Shown here in pieces: positions 16,417 through 30,335 of a stretch of DNA of 64,000 nucleotides (position 1 is the stretch's first letter; each line of letters starts with the position of its first letter). A model generated the notes under the pieces. The model was not told where the DNA came from, ran no database searches, and saw only the letters and a list, made by a program, of their open reading frames with translations. Origin of the DNA: Bradyrhizobium sp. BR 10289 (GTDB taxonomy: Bacteria > Pseudomonadota > Alphaproteobacteria > Rhizobiales > Xanthobacteraceae); the NCBI RefSeq assembly GCF_019455385.1, contig NZ_JACOFR010000021.1, forward strand, positions 82,782-146,781, written 5' to 3'. The position numbers and the translations under genes were made by a program.

Positions 16417-17172
16417 ATGACCGAACCGAACGCTGGTTCCACCGATGCCGAGTTGCTGGCCGAGCCGAGGCTCGTGGTCGAGCCCGGCGTCGCGGCGCGG
16501 GTGTCTGCGGTCGCAGCGCCGGTGCTCGAGGGCATGGGCTACCGCCTGGTGCGAATCCGCATCTCGGGCGAGGCCGGCTGCACCGTTCAGATCATGGCCG
16601 AGCGGCCGGACGGATCGATGCAGCTCGAGGATTGCGAGGCGATCTCGCGGGCGCTGTCGCCGGTGCTCGATGTCGCCGACCCCATCGATCGCGCCTACCG
16701 GCTGGAAATCTCCTCGCCGGGGATCGACCGTCCGCTGGTGCGCCGTTCCGATTTCGAGCGCTATTCCGGCCATCTGGTGAAGATCGAGATGGCGGTCGCC
16801 CATGAGGGCCGCAAGCGGTTCCGCGGCACGCTCGGTGCCGTCGAGGGCGACCGCGTCCATCTGCATCGCGACGACGCCAAGGCTGGCGACGATGCCGACG
16901 TCCTCCTGACCATGGAGGATATCGGCGAAGCCCGCCTGGTGCTGACCGACGAGCTGATCGCCGAATCGATGCGCCGCGGCAAGGCCGAGGAGCGCCAGAT
17001 GCGCCGCGATCTCGGCCTCGCGCCGCCACAAGCGCCGCACGCCGAGATCAGCGCGAAGACCACCAAGAATACCAGGCCGAAGAAGAAGCCGGCCCCGACC
17101 AATACCAAGAAACATCGCCTTGCCGCCGAACGCGCGCGGCGCGGCGAAATCGATCCTGACCAAGGAGACTAG
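16417..17172 (+). CDS. rimP: Ribosome maturation factor RimP
   Basis: A 251-residue 30S assembly factor. The N-terminal alpha/beta domain includes 'PVLEGMGYRLVRIRISGEAGCTVQIMAERPDG' (in part) and 'EDCEAISRALSPVLDVADPI'. The signature 'LEISSPGIDRPLVRRSDFERYSG' is followed by an Sm-like C-terminal domain. A Lys/Arg-rich tail of about 60 residues (TKNTRPKKKPAPTNTKKHRL) exceeds the E. coli length of about 150 and is common in Bradyrhizobium. ATG 16417 is chosen; TTG 16405 is an in-frame alternative. nusA starts 2 bp after its stop, with AAGGAG in the junction. Confidence 0.94.
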   Translation: MTEPNAGSTDAELLAEPRLVVEPGVAARVSAVAAPVLEGMGYRLVRIRISGEAGCTVQIMAERPDGSMQLEDCEAISRALSPVLDVADPIDRAYRLEISSPGIDRPLVRRSDFERYSGHLVKIEMAVAHEGRKRFRGTLGAVEGDRVHLHRDDAKAGDDADVLLTMEDIGEARLVLTDELIAESMRRGKAEERQMRRDLGLAPPQAPHAEISAKTTKNTRPKKKPAPTNTKKHRLAAERARRGEIDPDQGD

Positions 17173-17174
17173 CC

Positions 17175-18785
<1,611 letters not shown>

Positions 18786-18807
18786 GGGCGAAGGAGATGT
18801 CGCCCGG

Positions 18808-19491
18808 ATGCTTGCCAGCGCTGACAGCGAACTTGATCATGGACCGCGGGCCGAAAGGTCCGCGACCATGCGCATGTGTGCGGTCAGCCGCGAGGTCCGG
18901 CCGATCGACGAGCTGATCCGCTTCGTCGTTTCGCCCGACGGGCAGATAGTTCCCGATCTCAAGCGCAAGCTGCCCGGCCGCGGCATGTGGGTCACCGCCT
19001 CGCGTGAGGTGGTTGCGGAAGCCGTGCGGCGTCACCAATTTAGTAAGGCCTTCAAGCGCGAGCTGCGCACCCCTCAGACGCTTCCCGCCGACATCGAGGC
19101 GCTCCTGGTCAGGAGCGTGACGGAAGCCCTTGGGATCGCTGCCAAGGCCGGTCAGATCGTGGCCGGTTTCGGCAAGGTCGAGAGCGCCCTTCGGGAAGGC
19201 ACGGTCGAGGTCCTGATCCACGCCGGCGACGGGGCCGCGGACGGAATCCGCAAATTGGACATGCTGGCGCGTCAAAATGCCGGAAATCGCGGCGCCAAGC
19301 CGCAGATTCCGGTCGTCACCGCGCTGAAATCGTTAGAATTGGATTTGGCACTGACCCGGTCAAATGTGATACATGCTGCCCTGCTCGCGGGCCCGGCGAG
19401 CAAGTCATTCCTGTCACGTAGCCAGATGCTGGTCCGATACCGGATGGCGGACGCTGACAAGACTGCCGAAGAGCCCGGCCAGGATTTCTGA
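18808..19491 (+). CDS. YlxR (DUF448) domain fused to an L7Ae/YlxQ-like RNA-binding domain
   Basis: A 227-residue protein with two parts. The YlxR/DUF448 half (about 20-95) has 'RMCAVSREVRPIDELIRFVV' and 'LPGRGMWVT', the conserved surface of YlxR. The second half (about 105-205) resembles the L7Ae/YlxQ fold: 'EALGIAAKAGQIVAGFGKVE' then 'EVLIHAGDGAADGIRKLDML'. In Firmicutes ylxR and ylxQ are separate neighbours between nusA and infB; here they form one polypeptide, as in many alphaproteobacteria. YlxR has been linked to RNase P and to regulation of transcription, and L7Ae folds bind kink-turn RNA. AAGGAG at 18791-18796 supports the ATG at 18808. Confidence 0.86.
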   Translation: MLASADSELDHGPRAERSATMRMCAVSREVRPIDELIRFVVSPDGQIVPDLKRKLPGRGMWVTASREVVAEAVRRHQFSKAFKRELRTPQTLPADIEALLVRSVTEALGIAAKAGQIVAGFGKVESALREGTVEVLIHAGDGAADGIRKLDMLARQNAGNRGAKPQIPVVTALKSLELDLALTRSNVIHAALLAGPASKSFLSRSQMLVRYRMADADKTAEEPGQDF

Positions 19492-19561
19492 GAGACAACG
19501 ACGACCCGATAGGACGGTGCGGCAACGCACAACACTGATAAATCAGGATTAGGACTGCTGA

Positions 19562-22282
19562 ATGGTTGATACCAAGACCCCTGACGACAAGAAGCTGAGC
19601 GTTCCGAGCAAGACGCTATCGCTCAAGCCGCGCGTCGAAACGGGCACTGTGCGCCAGAGCTTCAGCCACGGCCGCAGCAAGCAGGTCGTGGTCGAGAAGC
19701 GCGGCAAGCGCCGTATCGACGGCAGCCCTGAGCCGCAGACGCCCACGGTTGCCAAGCCGGCGGCAGCTGCGCCTGCACCCGCCCCGTCACGCCCGGCACC
19801 GCCGCCGCGCAACGCCGGCTCCGGCGTCGTGTTGCGCACGCTGACCGAGGACGAACGTTCCGCCCGCGCCAGCGCGCTGGCCGACGCCAAGATGCGCGAA
19901 ATCGAAGAGCGCCGCATCGCCGAGGAAGAGGCCCAGCGCCGCGCCGTTCGCGAAGCCGCCGAGCGCGCCGAGCGCGAAGCTGCCGAATCCCGCCGCAAGG
20001 CCGAGGAAGAGCGTCACCGTCACGAGGACGAAGCCAAGCGCAAGGCCGAGACCGAAGCCAAGAAGCGGTTTGGCGAAGGCGAGCAGCCGTCTGCCCCGCG
20101 TCCCGCAGCTGCCGCTGCGGCCCCGGCCGCCCCGGCGCCGCGTCCCGGCGCACCCGCAGCGCGCCCCGGCGGCCCCGCGACGACCACGGCACGCCCGGGA
20201 ACCAGCACGACCGCGCGTCCCGGCACGACCACGGCCCGCCCCGCCGGCGGTGGCCCGCTGGGCCGCGCTCCCGCGGTCGCAGCCGGCCCCGACGAGGACG
20301 ATGGTCCGCGCCAGATCCGTCGCGGTCCCGGCGGCGCTGCACGTCCTGCGGCGGCCCCCAAGACCACCCACAAGCCCGGCCCGCAGAAAGAGCGCGGCCG
20401 CCTGACCGTCGTCACGGCGCTCAATGCCGACGAAGTGCGCGAGCGTTCGATCGCCTCGTTCCGTCGCCGCACACAGCGCCTGAAGGGTCATGCCTCGAAC
20501 GAGCCGAAGGAAAAGCTCGTCCGCGAGGTGACGATCCCGGAAGCGATCACGATCCAGGAACTCGCCAACCGCATGTCCGAGCGCGCGGTCGACGTCATCC
20601 GCATGCTGATGAAGCAGGGCGCGATGCACAAGATCACCGACGTGATCGACGCCGACACCGCGCAGCTGATCGCCGAAGAGCTCGGCCACACCGTCAAGCG
20701 CGTTGCCGCCTCGGACGTGGAAGAAGGCCTGTTCGACCAGGTCGACGATTCCACCGACACCGAGACGCGTTCGCCCGTCGTGACCGTGATGGGTCACGTC
20801 GACCACGGCAAGACCTCGCTGCTCGACGCGCTCCGCCATGCCAACGTGGTCTCCGGCGAAGCCGGCGGCATCACCCAGCATATCGGCGCCTATCAGGTGC
20901 TCTCGCCCGAAAGCGGCAAGAAGATCACCTTCATCGACACACCCGGCCACGCCGCGTTCACCGCGATGCGCGCCCGCGGCGCCAAGGTCACCGACATCGT
21001 CGTGCTGGTGGTCGCGGCCGATGACGGCGTGATGCCGCAGACGATCGAGGCCATCAACCACGCCAAGGCGGCGCGGGTGCCGATCATCGTTGCCATCAAC
21101 AAGATCGACAAGCCCGACGCCAAGCCCGAACGCGTGCGCACCGAGCTGCTCCAGCACGAGGTGCAGGTGGAATCGTTCGGCGGCGACGTCGTCGACGTCG
21201 AAGTGTCCGCCAAGAACAAGACCAATCTCGACAAGCTGCTCGAGATGATCGCGCTCCAGGCCGACATCCTCGAGCTGAAGACCAATTCGGAGCGCCCGGC
21301 CGAAGGCACCGTGATCGAAGCCAAGCTCGATCGCGGCCGTGGTCCGGTCGCGACCGTCCTGGTCCAGCGCGGCACGCTGCGTGTCGGCGACATCATCGTC
21401 GCCGGCGCCGAAATGGGCCGCGTCCGCGCGCTGATCTCCGATCAGGGCGAGACGGTGCAGGAAGCCGGTCCCTCGGTTCCGGTCGAGGTGCTCGGCTTCA
21501 ACGGTCCGCCGGAAGCCGGCGATCGTCTCGCCGTCGTCGAGAACGAAGCCCGCGCCCGCCAGGTCACCAGCTACCGTGCGCACCAGAAGCGCGAGAACGC
21601 GGCGGCCTCGATCTCCGGCATGCGCGGCTCGCTCGAGCAGATGATGTCGCAGTTGAAGACGGCGGGCCGCAAGGAATTCCCGCTGATCGTCAAGGCCGAC
21701 GTGCAGGGCTCGCTGGAAGCGATCCTCGGTTCGCTGGAGAAGCTTGGCACCGACGAAGTCGCGGCCCGCATCCTCCATGCCGGTGTCGGCGGTATCTCGG
21801 AATCCGACGTGACGCTCGCGGAAGGTTTCAACGCCGCGATCATCGGCTTCTCGGTTCGTGCGAACAAGGAAGCTGCCGCGGCCGCCAAGCGCAACGGCAT
21901 CGAGATCCGCTACTACAACATCATCTACGACCTCGTGGACGACGTGAAGAAGGCGATGAGCGGCCTGCTCGCGCCGACCTTGCGCGAAACCATGCTGGGC
22001 AATGCCGAGATCCTGGAGATCTTCAACATCTCCAAGGTCGGCAAGGTCGCCGGCTGCCGCGTCACCGACGGCACCGTGGAACGCGGCGCCAATGTGCGCC
22101 TGATCCGCGACAACGTCGTCGTGCACGAAGGCAAGCTGTCGACGCTGAAGCGCTTCAAGGACGAAGTGAAGGAAGTCCAGTCCGGTCAGGAATGCGGCAT
22201 GGCCTTCGAGAACTACCACGACATGCGCGCAGGCGATGTCATCGAGTGTTATCGCGTGGAGACGATCCAGCGCTCCCTGTAA
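19562..22282 (+). CDS. infB: Translation initiation factor IF-2
   Basis: A 906-residue GTPase that places fMet-tRNA on the 30S subunit. The first ~290 residues are low complexity: an IF2_assoc segment, a charged Glu/Arg/Ala coiled coil (about 90-170) and an Ala/Pro/Arg/Thr-rich linker. The IF2_N domain follows ('VTIPEAITIQELANRMSERA', about 322-345). The G domain starts at GHVDHGKT (411-418), with DTPGHAAF and NKIDKP. The C-terminal half holds domains II-IV, including 'VKADVQGSLEAILGSLEKL'. Internal in-frame starts for shorter IF2 forms are possible but unproven. The gene follows the ylxR fusion by 70 bp. Confidence 0.97.
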   Translation: MVDTKTPDDKKLSVPSKTLSLKPRVETGTVRQSFSHGRSKQVVVEKRGKRRIDGSPEPQTPTVAKPAAAAPAPAPSRPAPPPRNAGSGVVLRTLTEDERSARASALADAKMREIEERRIAEEEAQRRAVREAAERAEREAAESRRKAEEERHRHEDEAKRKAETEAKKRFGEGEQPSAPRPAAAAAAPAAPAPRPGAPAARPGGPATTTARPGTSTTARPGTTTARPAGGGPLGRAPAVAAGPDEDDGPRQIRRGPGGAARPAAAPKTTHKPGPQKERGRLTVVTALNADEVRERSIASFRRRTQRLKGHASNEPKEKLVREVTIPEAITIQELANRMSERAVDVIRMLMKQGAMHKITDVIDADTAQLIAEELGHTVKRVAASDVEEGLFDQVDDSTDTETRSPVVTVMGHVDHGKTSLLDALRHANVVSGEAGGITQHIGAYQVLSPESGKKITFIDTPGHAAFTAMRARGAKVTDIVVLVVAADDGVMPQTIEAINHAKAARVPIIVAINKIDKPDAKPERVRTELLQHEVQVESFGGDVVDVEVSAKNKTNLDKLLEMIALQADILELKTNSERPAEGTVIEAKLDRGRGPVATVLVQRGTLRVGDIIVAGAEMGRVRALISDQGETVQEAGPSVPVEVLGFNGPPEAGDRLAVVENEARARQVTSYRAHQKRENAAASISGMRGSLEQMMSQLKTAGRKEFPLIVKADVQGSLEAILGSLEKLGTDEVAARILHAGVGGISESDVTLAEGFNAAIIGFSVRANKEAAAAAKRNGIEIRYYNIIYDLVDDVKKAMSGLLAPTLRETMLGNAEILEIFNISKVGKVAGCRVTDGTVERGANVRLIRDNVVVHEGKLSTLKRFKDEVKEVQSGQECGMAFENYHDMRAGDVIECYRVETIQRSL

Positions 22283-22335
22283 GTCCAAATCTTACCGAAG
22301 CGCCCGGATCTTTTTGAGCTGAAATTGCGGGAGTT

Positions 22336-22364
22336 GCGATGGCCGGACTTGGTCCGGCCATCGC
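22336..22364. other. Perfect 13-bp hairpin between infB and rbfA
   Basis: GCGATGGCCGGAC (22336-22348) and GTCCGGCCATCGC (22352-22364) are perfect complements around the 3-nt loop TTG. It lies 54 bp after the infB stop and 75 bp before rbfA. No T-run follows, so a simple intrinsic terminator is unlikely. It may be an RNA-processing or mRNA-stability structure. Confidence 0.7.
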
Positions 22365-22438
22365 GCCGCATTCGTTTCAACAGGACAAATGACAATGCTC
22401 GTGTCCCAAACGCGGGCACGACGAGGTGATTTCCGACG

Positions 22439-22882
22439 ATGCCACGGCACCATCAGAAGAAGAGTTCCGCGACCGGCGGCTCGCAGCGCCAGTTGCGCGT
22501 CGGCGAGCAGGTTCGCCACGCGATGGCCGAGATTCTGGCGCAAGGGAATGTGCATGATGCTGACCTCGAAGGTCACATCATCACCGTGCCGGAGGTGCGG
22601 ATGTCGCCCGATTTGAAACTCGCAACAGTTTACGTGATGCCGCTCGGTGGACGCGACACCGAGATCGTCATCGCAGCGCTCGAGCGCAACAAGAAATTCC
22701 TGCGCGGCGAGGTCGCGCATCGCGTTAACCTGAAATTTGCACCTGACATTCGCTTCCGCGTCGACGAACGATTCGACGAAGCGGAACGGATCGAGAAGCT
22801 TTTGCGAACACCTGCGGTGCAGAAGGACTTGGACAAGAATTCGGAACAGGATCCGGATTCGGATCGGGAAGAAGAACAATGA
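22439..22882 (+). CDS. rbfA: 30S ribosome-binding factor A
   Basis: A 147-residue KH-like protein needed for late 30S assembly and 16S 5'-end processing. The core shows 'SQRQLRVGEQVRHAMAEILAQG', 'ITVPEVRMSPDLKLATVYVMPL' and 'RVNLKFAPDIRFRVDERFDEAERIEKLL' (in part), all RbfA signatures. The acidic C-terminal tail (SEQDPDSDREEEQ) goes beyond the domain. The stop overlaps the truB start (ATGA at 22879-22882). A strong hairpin lies in the 156-bp infB-rbfA gap. Confidence 0.94.
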   Translation: MPRHHQKKSSATGGSQRQLRVGEQVRHAMAEILAQGNVHDADLEGHIITVPEVRMSPDLKLATVYVMPLGGRDTEIVIAALERNKKFLRGEVAHRVNLKFAPDIRFRVDERFDEAERIEKLLRTPAVQKDLDKNSEQDPDSDREEEQ

Positions 22883-23997
22883 CGATGGACCCCGCACACG
22901 GCACGATCGGCGGTAACGAAGCCGATCAGCGCGACGTGCAGACGAATAATTTCGCGGAGCTCGGCGGCAATTCTCAGCCGCATCAGGAGCCGCGCCGCGT
23001 CAACAACGACCCGCGCGCCAAGCAGCAGAAGGGGAACCAGGTGCGCCGCGACCGCCGCGACGTCCACGGCTGGGTCGTGCTCGACAAGCCGATCGGCATG
23101 ACTTCGACCCAGGCCGTCGCCGTGCTCAAGCGCCTGTTCAACGCCAAGCGCGCCGGCCATGCCGGCACGCTCGATCCGCTCGCCTCGGGCGGCCTGCCGA
23201 TCGCGCTCGGCGAGGCCACCAAGACGGTCCCCTTCGTCATGGACGGCCGCAAGCGCTACCGCTTCACCGTGTGCTGGGGCGAGGAGCGCGACACCGACGA
23301 CATCGAGGGCCAGGTCACCGCGACCTCTGACCAGCGCCCAACCCGGGAGGCCATCCTGGCCCTGCTGCCCCGCTTCACCGGCGTGATCGAGCAGGTTCCG
23401 CCGCGCTATTCGGCGATCAAGGTCCAGGGTGAGCGCGCCTATGACCTCGCCCGCGACGGCGAAGTCGTGGAACTGGCCCCCCGCCCGGTCGAGATTCACC
23501 ATTTAACGCTTGTAGATCAACCAGATAACGACCGCGCCGTGTTCGAAGCCGAGTGCGGCAAGGGTACCTATGTGCGGGCACTGGCCCGCGATATGGGCCG
23601 GATTCTCGGCACTTATGGCCATATCTGCGCGCTGAGGCGGACCCTGGTCGGCCCGTTTGGCGAAAACGACATGATTCCGCTGGATCAGTTGGAGGCTTTG
23701 TGCGATAGAGCCCCGTCCGGCGAGGGTAGCCTCGCGGACGCGCTGATGCCCGTTGAGACCGCGCTGGACGACATCCCGGCACTGGCCGTCACTCGGGCTG
23801 ATGCGGCAAGGCTCCACCGGGGCCAAGCCGTTTTGTTGCGCGGACGGGATGCGCCCACAAGTAGCGGCACAGTCTATGTCACGGTGGCAGGCCGCCTTTT
23901 GGCGCTTGCCGAAGTCGGCAATGGCGAAGTCATCCCCAAGCGTGTGTTCAACCTGACCGGCTTGACTGCCTCAACCGGTCGCAACGAGAGAAATTGA
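22879..23997 (+). CDS. truB: tRNA pseudouridine(55) synthase
   Basis: A 372-residue enzyme that makes pseudouridine 55 in the T-loop of tRNAs. An unusual ~60-residue hydrophilic N-terminal extension (Asn/Gln/Arg-rich) precedes the normal start region 'VHGWVVLDKPIGMTSTQAVA'. The catalytic Asp is in 'GHAGTLDPLASG'. 'KRYRFTVCWGEERDTDD', 'QVPPRYSAIKVQGERAYDLAR' and 'ECGKGTYVRALARDMG' are TruB motifs, and a PUA-like tail ends the protein. The start overlaps the rbfA stop. An internal start before 'VHGWVV' is conceivable, but none has a ribosome site as good as the coupled ATGA. Confidence 0.95.
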   Translation: MTMDPAHGTIGGNEADQRDVQTNNFAELGGNSQPHQEPRRVNNDPRAKQQKGNQVRRDRRDVHGWVVLDKPIGMTSTQAVAVLKRLFNAKRAGHAGTLDPLASGGLPIALGEATKTVPFVMDGRKRYRFTVCWGEERDTDDIEGQVTATSDQRPTREAILALLPRFTGVIEQVPPRYSAIKVQGERAYDLARDGEVVELAPRPVEIHHLTLVDQPDNDRAVFEAECGKGTYVRALARDMGRILGTYGHICALRRTLVGPFGENDMIPLDQLEALCDRAPSGEGSLADALMPVETALDDIPALAVTRADAARLHRGQAVLLRGRDAPTSSGTVYVTVAGRLLALAEVGNGEVIPKRVFNLTGLTASTGRNERN

Positions 23998-23999
23998 CG

Positions 24000-24269
24000 A
24001 TGTCGATTGCCGCAGAACGCAAAGCGGAAGTCATCAAGACGAATGCAACCAAAGCCGGCGACACCGGCTCGCCGGAGGTTCAGGTCGCGATCCTGTCGGA
24101 ACGCATCAACAACCTGACCAACCATTTCAAGACCCACGTGAAGGACAACCATTCGCGTCGTGGCCTCTTGAAGCTGGTTTCGACCCGCCGCTCGCTCCTC
24201 GACTACCTGAAGAAGCGGGACGAGGCGCGCTACAAGGCGCTGCTCGAGAAGCACAACATTCGTCGTTAA
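24000..24269 (+). CDS. rpsO: 30S ribosomal protein S15
   Basis: An 89-residue primary 16S rRNA-binding protein of the same length as E. coli S15. It reads MSIAAERKAEVI, then 'TGSPEVQVAILSERINNLTNHF', 'DNHSRRGLLKLVSTRRSLLDYL' and ends 'LEKHNIRR'. The ATG at 24000 follows GAGAG, two bases after the truB stop. A GC-rich terminator follows at 24279-24301. The rpsO-pnp order is conserved, with pnp 460 bp downstream behind its own structured leader. Confidence 0.97.
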   Translation: MSIAAERKAEVIKTNATKAGDTGSPEVQVAILSERINNLTNHFKTHVKDNHSRRGLLKLVSTRRSLLDYLKKRDEARYKALLEKHNIRR

Positions 24270-24278
24270 GAGTTCCTG

Positions 24279-24301
24279 CGCGCGCCACCGGCGCGCGTTT
24301 T
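24279..24301 (+). terminator. Intrinsic terminator after rpsO
   Basis: CGCGCGCC (24279-24286) pairs with GGCGCGCG (24290-24297) around a 3-nt loop, followed by TTTT. It lies 9 bp after the rpsO stop. A partly read-through terminator between rpsO and pnp is known in E. coli; whether that applies here is inference. Confidence 0.8.
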
Positions 24302-24411
24302 CGCGCGTGGTTTCGAACGAAAGCGTTTGTTTAAAGGTTTTTGATCGAGGCTGCGTGCGCGTCGGGTACGCGCCAAAGCGCGATAAGAATCGCACTTTGG
24401 ATTGTTGTTTG

Positions 24412-24458
24412 AGCATGATCTTATCGGAAAACCGCTTCGCACTTTTCCGGATCATGCT
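24412..24458. repeat. Rhizobiales-type 47-bp palindromic repeat (GCATGATC ... GATCATGC)
   Basis: Outer arms AGCATGATC (24412-24420) and GATCATGCT (24450-24458) are perfect complements. Inner arms CGGAAAA (24425-24431) and TTTTCCG (24443-24449) also pair, with CCGCTTCGCAC between them. I recall this pattern as a very common dispersed intergenic repeat in Bradyrhizobium, Rhodopseudomonas and Mesorhizobium. It sits in the 461-bp rpsO-pnp gap. Confidence 0.8.
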
Positions 24459-24560
24459 TGAACGACGCGCATCCGAGGCATGAAGGGCGAAGACCGCAGG
24501 TTCGGTGTTCGCGTTCGTGCCGACTGACAGTCCAGCAGCAATCCGGCGGCTGGGCACAAC

Positions 24561-24660
24561 GGGCAAGGCGCCCGTATGACCCGAAAGGATGGACGCCATC
24601 CGAAATCCGAAAACCATGGCAGGATCGCAGGACGCTGATCATTCGCTCCGATCAGCGTCC
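24561..24660 (+). promoter_or_regulatory. pnp: Structured leader upstream of pnp (three stem-loops)
   Basis: Three consecutive inverted repeats: GGGC/GCCC (24561-24573), GGATGG/CCATCC (24587-24601), and a perfect 11-bp stem GGACGCTGATC/GATCAGCGTCC (24630-24640 and 24650-24660, 9-nt loop). The last ends 70 bp before the pnp start. In E. coli, an RNase III-cleaved stem-loop in the pnp leader lets PNPase repress its own mRNA. A similar role here is inferred from position and structure only. Confidence 0.55.
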
Positions 24661-24730
24661 CGCAATCTTGCGCATGGTTTTTGTTTTTCGAAGCGTCCCC
24701 TCTTTCGAGAACCCATGAAAGAAGACCTCT

Positions 24731-26893
<2,163 letters not shown>

Positions 26894-26921
26894 TCGCTTT
26901 CCGTCACATCAGAAATACGAA

Positions 26922-26946
26922 GGGCGGCCGAAAGGCCGCCCTTTTT
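26922..26946 (+). terminator. Intrinsic terminator after pnp
   Basis: GGGCGGCC (26922-26929), GAAA loop, GGCCGCCC (26934-26941), then TTTTT. It lies 29 bp after the pnp stop and is a textbook Rho-independent terminator. Confidence 0.92.
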
Positions 26947-26972
26947 GTTTGTGTTCGCTTCGGGTGAGCTGC

Positions 26973-27088
26973 GCCCTCTCCCACTTGCGGGAGAGGGCTG
27001 GGGAGAGGATTTCTCCGCAGAGAGCCTCCCAATGAGGAGAAAGCCCCACCCGCGCCTCCGGCGCGGCCTCCCCCGCAAGCGGGAGAGG
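26973..27088. repeat. Copy of repeat family A between pnp and katG
   Basis: GCCCTCTCCC (26973-26982) pairs with GGGAGAGGGC (26989-26998). About 70 bp later a second hairpin, CTCCCCCGCAAGCGGGAG, closes the element. It fills the gap between the convergent pnp and katG genes. Confidence 0.75.
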
Positions 27089-27118
27089 CTGCACCGAACC
27101 CGAGGCGGGATCAGTGCC

Positions 27119-29284
<2,166 letters not shown>

Positions 29285-29335
29285 GAATACCTCCTCTGGC
29301 GGCGTCGAACTCGCGCCTTTTGACCAGGTAGAAGC

Positions 29336-29393
29336 AGTCTAAGCCGGGCATTCGATCAGGGGAAGTTGACTTTAATGATCGCTGCGATAGGAT
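29336..29393. promoter_or_regulatory. Divergent katG/oxyR promoter region
   Basis: For oxyR: TTGACT (29366-29371), 16-bp spacer, TAGGAT (29388-29393). This predicts transcription starting about 29400, which is the first ATG. Inside the spacer is the inverted repeat ATCGC-T-GCGAT (29378-29388). For katG (minus strand) a -10-like TAGACT lies at 29336-29341, with a poor -35, as expected for an activator-dependent promoter. OxyR binding here is inferred from context. Confidence 0.5.
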
Positions 29394-29399
29394 TTTCTG

Positions 29400-30335
29400 A
29401 TGGCGAATGTAACAATGCGCCAGCTCCGCTATTTCGACGCGCTGGCGCGCCACGGCCATTTCGGCCGCGCGGCAGAAGCCAGTTCGATCTCGCAGCCGGC
29501 GCTGTCGATGCAGATCAAGGAACTGGAGGACGCGCTCGGCGGCTTGCTGCTGGAACGCAGCGCCCGGCAGGTGGCGTTGACCCGGTTCGGCGAGGAGCTC
29601 GCGCCGCGCGTCCGCGACATCCTGCGCTCGGTCGACGAGCTCGGCGATTTCGCCCGGGCGTCACAGGACCGCTTCGCAGGCCGCCTCCGCATCGGCATGA
29701 TTCCGACGATCGCGCCTTACCTGCTGCCCAAGATCACCAAGAATCTCACACGCATGCATCCGGAGCTCGACATCCGCGTGCGCGAGACCATGACGCCGCG
29801 CCTGATCCAGGAGTTGGTCGAGGGACGGCTCGACACCGCCATCGTCGCGCTGCCGGTGTCGGAGCCGTCACTGACCGAGGTCGCGCTGTTCGACGAGAAG
29901 TTTTTGCTGGTGCGGCCGAGTGCTGACGAGGGAACGCCGGCACCTTCGCGCGAGATGATGCGGGAGATGCGGCTGCTGCTGCTCGAGGAGGGACACTGCT
30001 TCCGCGACCAGGCGCTGTCGTTCTGCAACATGCAATCGGCGCCGCCGCGCGAGATGCTGGATGCGAACTCGCTGTCGACGCTGGTGCAGATGGTCAGCGC
30101 CGGCATCGGCGTGACCCTGATTCCGGAGATGGCCGTGCCGGTGGAGACGCGATCCGCCTCGGTCTCGCTGACGCGGTTTCGCGATCCCGAACCTTCTCGC
30201 ACGATCGGCATGGTCTGGCGCAAGACCAGCCCGCTGGCGCGGCAGCTGCTGCAAATCTCCGAAGTGGTCTGCCTGTCGGCCGGCAAGGTGCGCGCGCGAC
30301 AATCCGTCCGTAGCCAACGGGCGCAGGGCTCCTGA
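29400..30335 (+). CDS. oxyR: Hydrogen peroxide-responsive regulator OxyR (LysR family)
   Basis: A 311-residue LysR regulator. The winged HTH (about 6-65) has 'HFGRAAEASSISQPALSMQI'. The regulatory domain has the OxyR redox cysteines Cys200 and Cys209 in 'EEGHCFRDQALSFC', equivalent to E. coli Cys199/Cys208, which form the activating disulfide. The C-terminus ends with a basic 'RARQSVRSQRAQ' tail. It is divergent from katG, its expected target. The start is uncertain: ATG 29400 coincides with the predicted transcription start, so the mRNA may be leaderless, while ATG 29415 is an alternative. The stop overlaps the next gene by one base. Confidence 0.93.
   Translation: MANVTMRQLRYFDALARHGHFGRAAEASSISQPALSMQIKELEDALGGLLLERSARQVALTRFGEELAPRVRDILRSVDELGDFARASQDRFAGRLRIGMIPTIAPYLLPKITKNLTRMHPELDIRVRETMTPRLIQELVEGRLDTAIVALPVSEPSLTEVALFDEKFLLVRPSADEGTPAPSREMMREMRLLLLEEGHCFRDQALSFCNMQSAPPREMLDANSLSTLVQMVSAGIGVTLIPEMAVPVETRSASVSLTRFRDPEPSRTIGMVWRKTSPLARQLLQISEVVCLSAGKVRARQSVRSQRAQGS

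Noticed and set aside
24412..24458. Intrinsic terminator downstream of rpsO
   Set aside because: The palindrome matches a dispersed Rhizobiales repeat and has no T-run; a better terminator is at 24279-24301.
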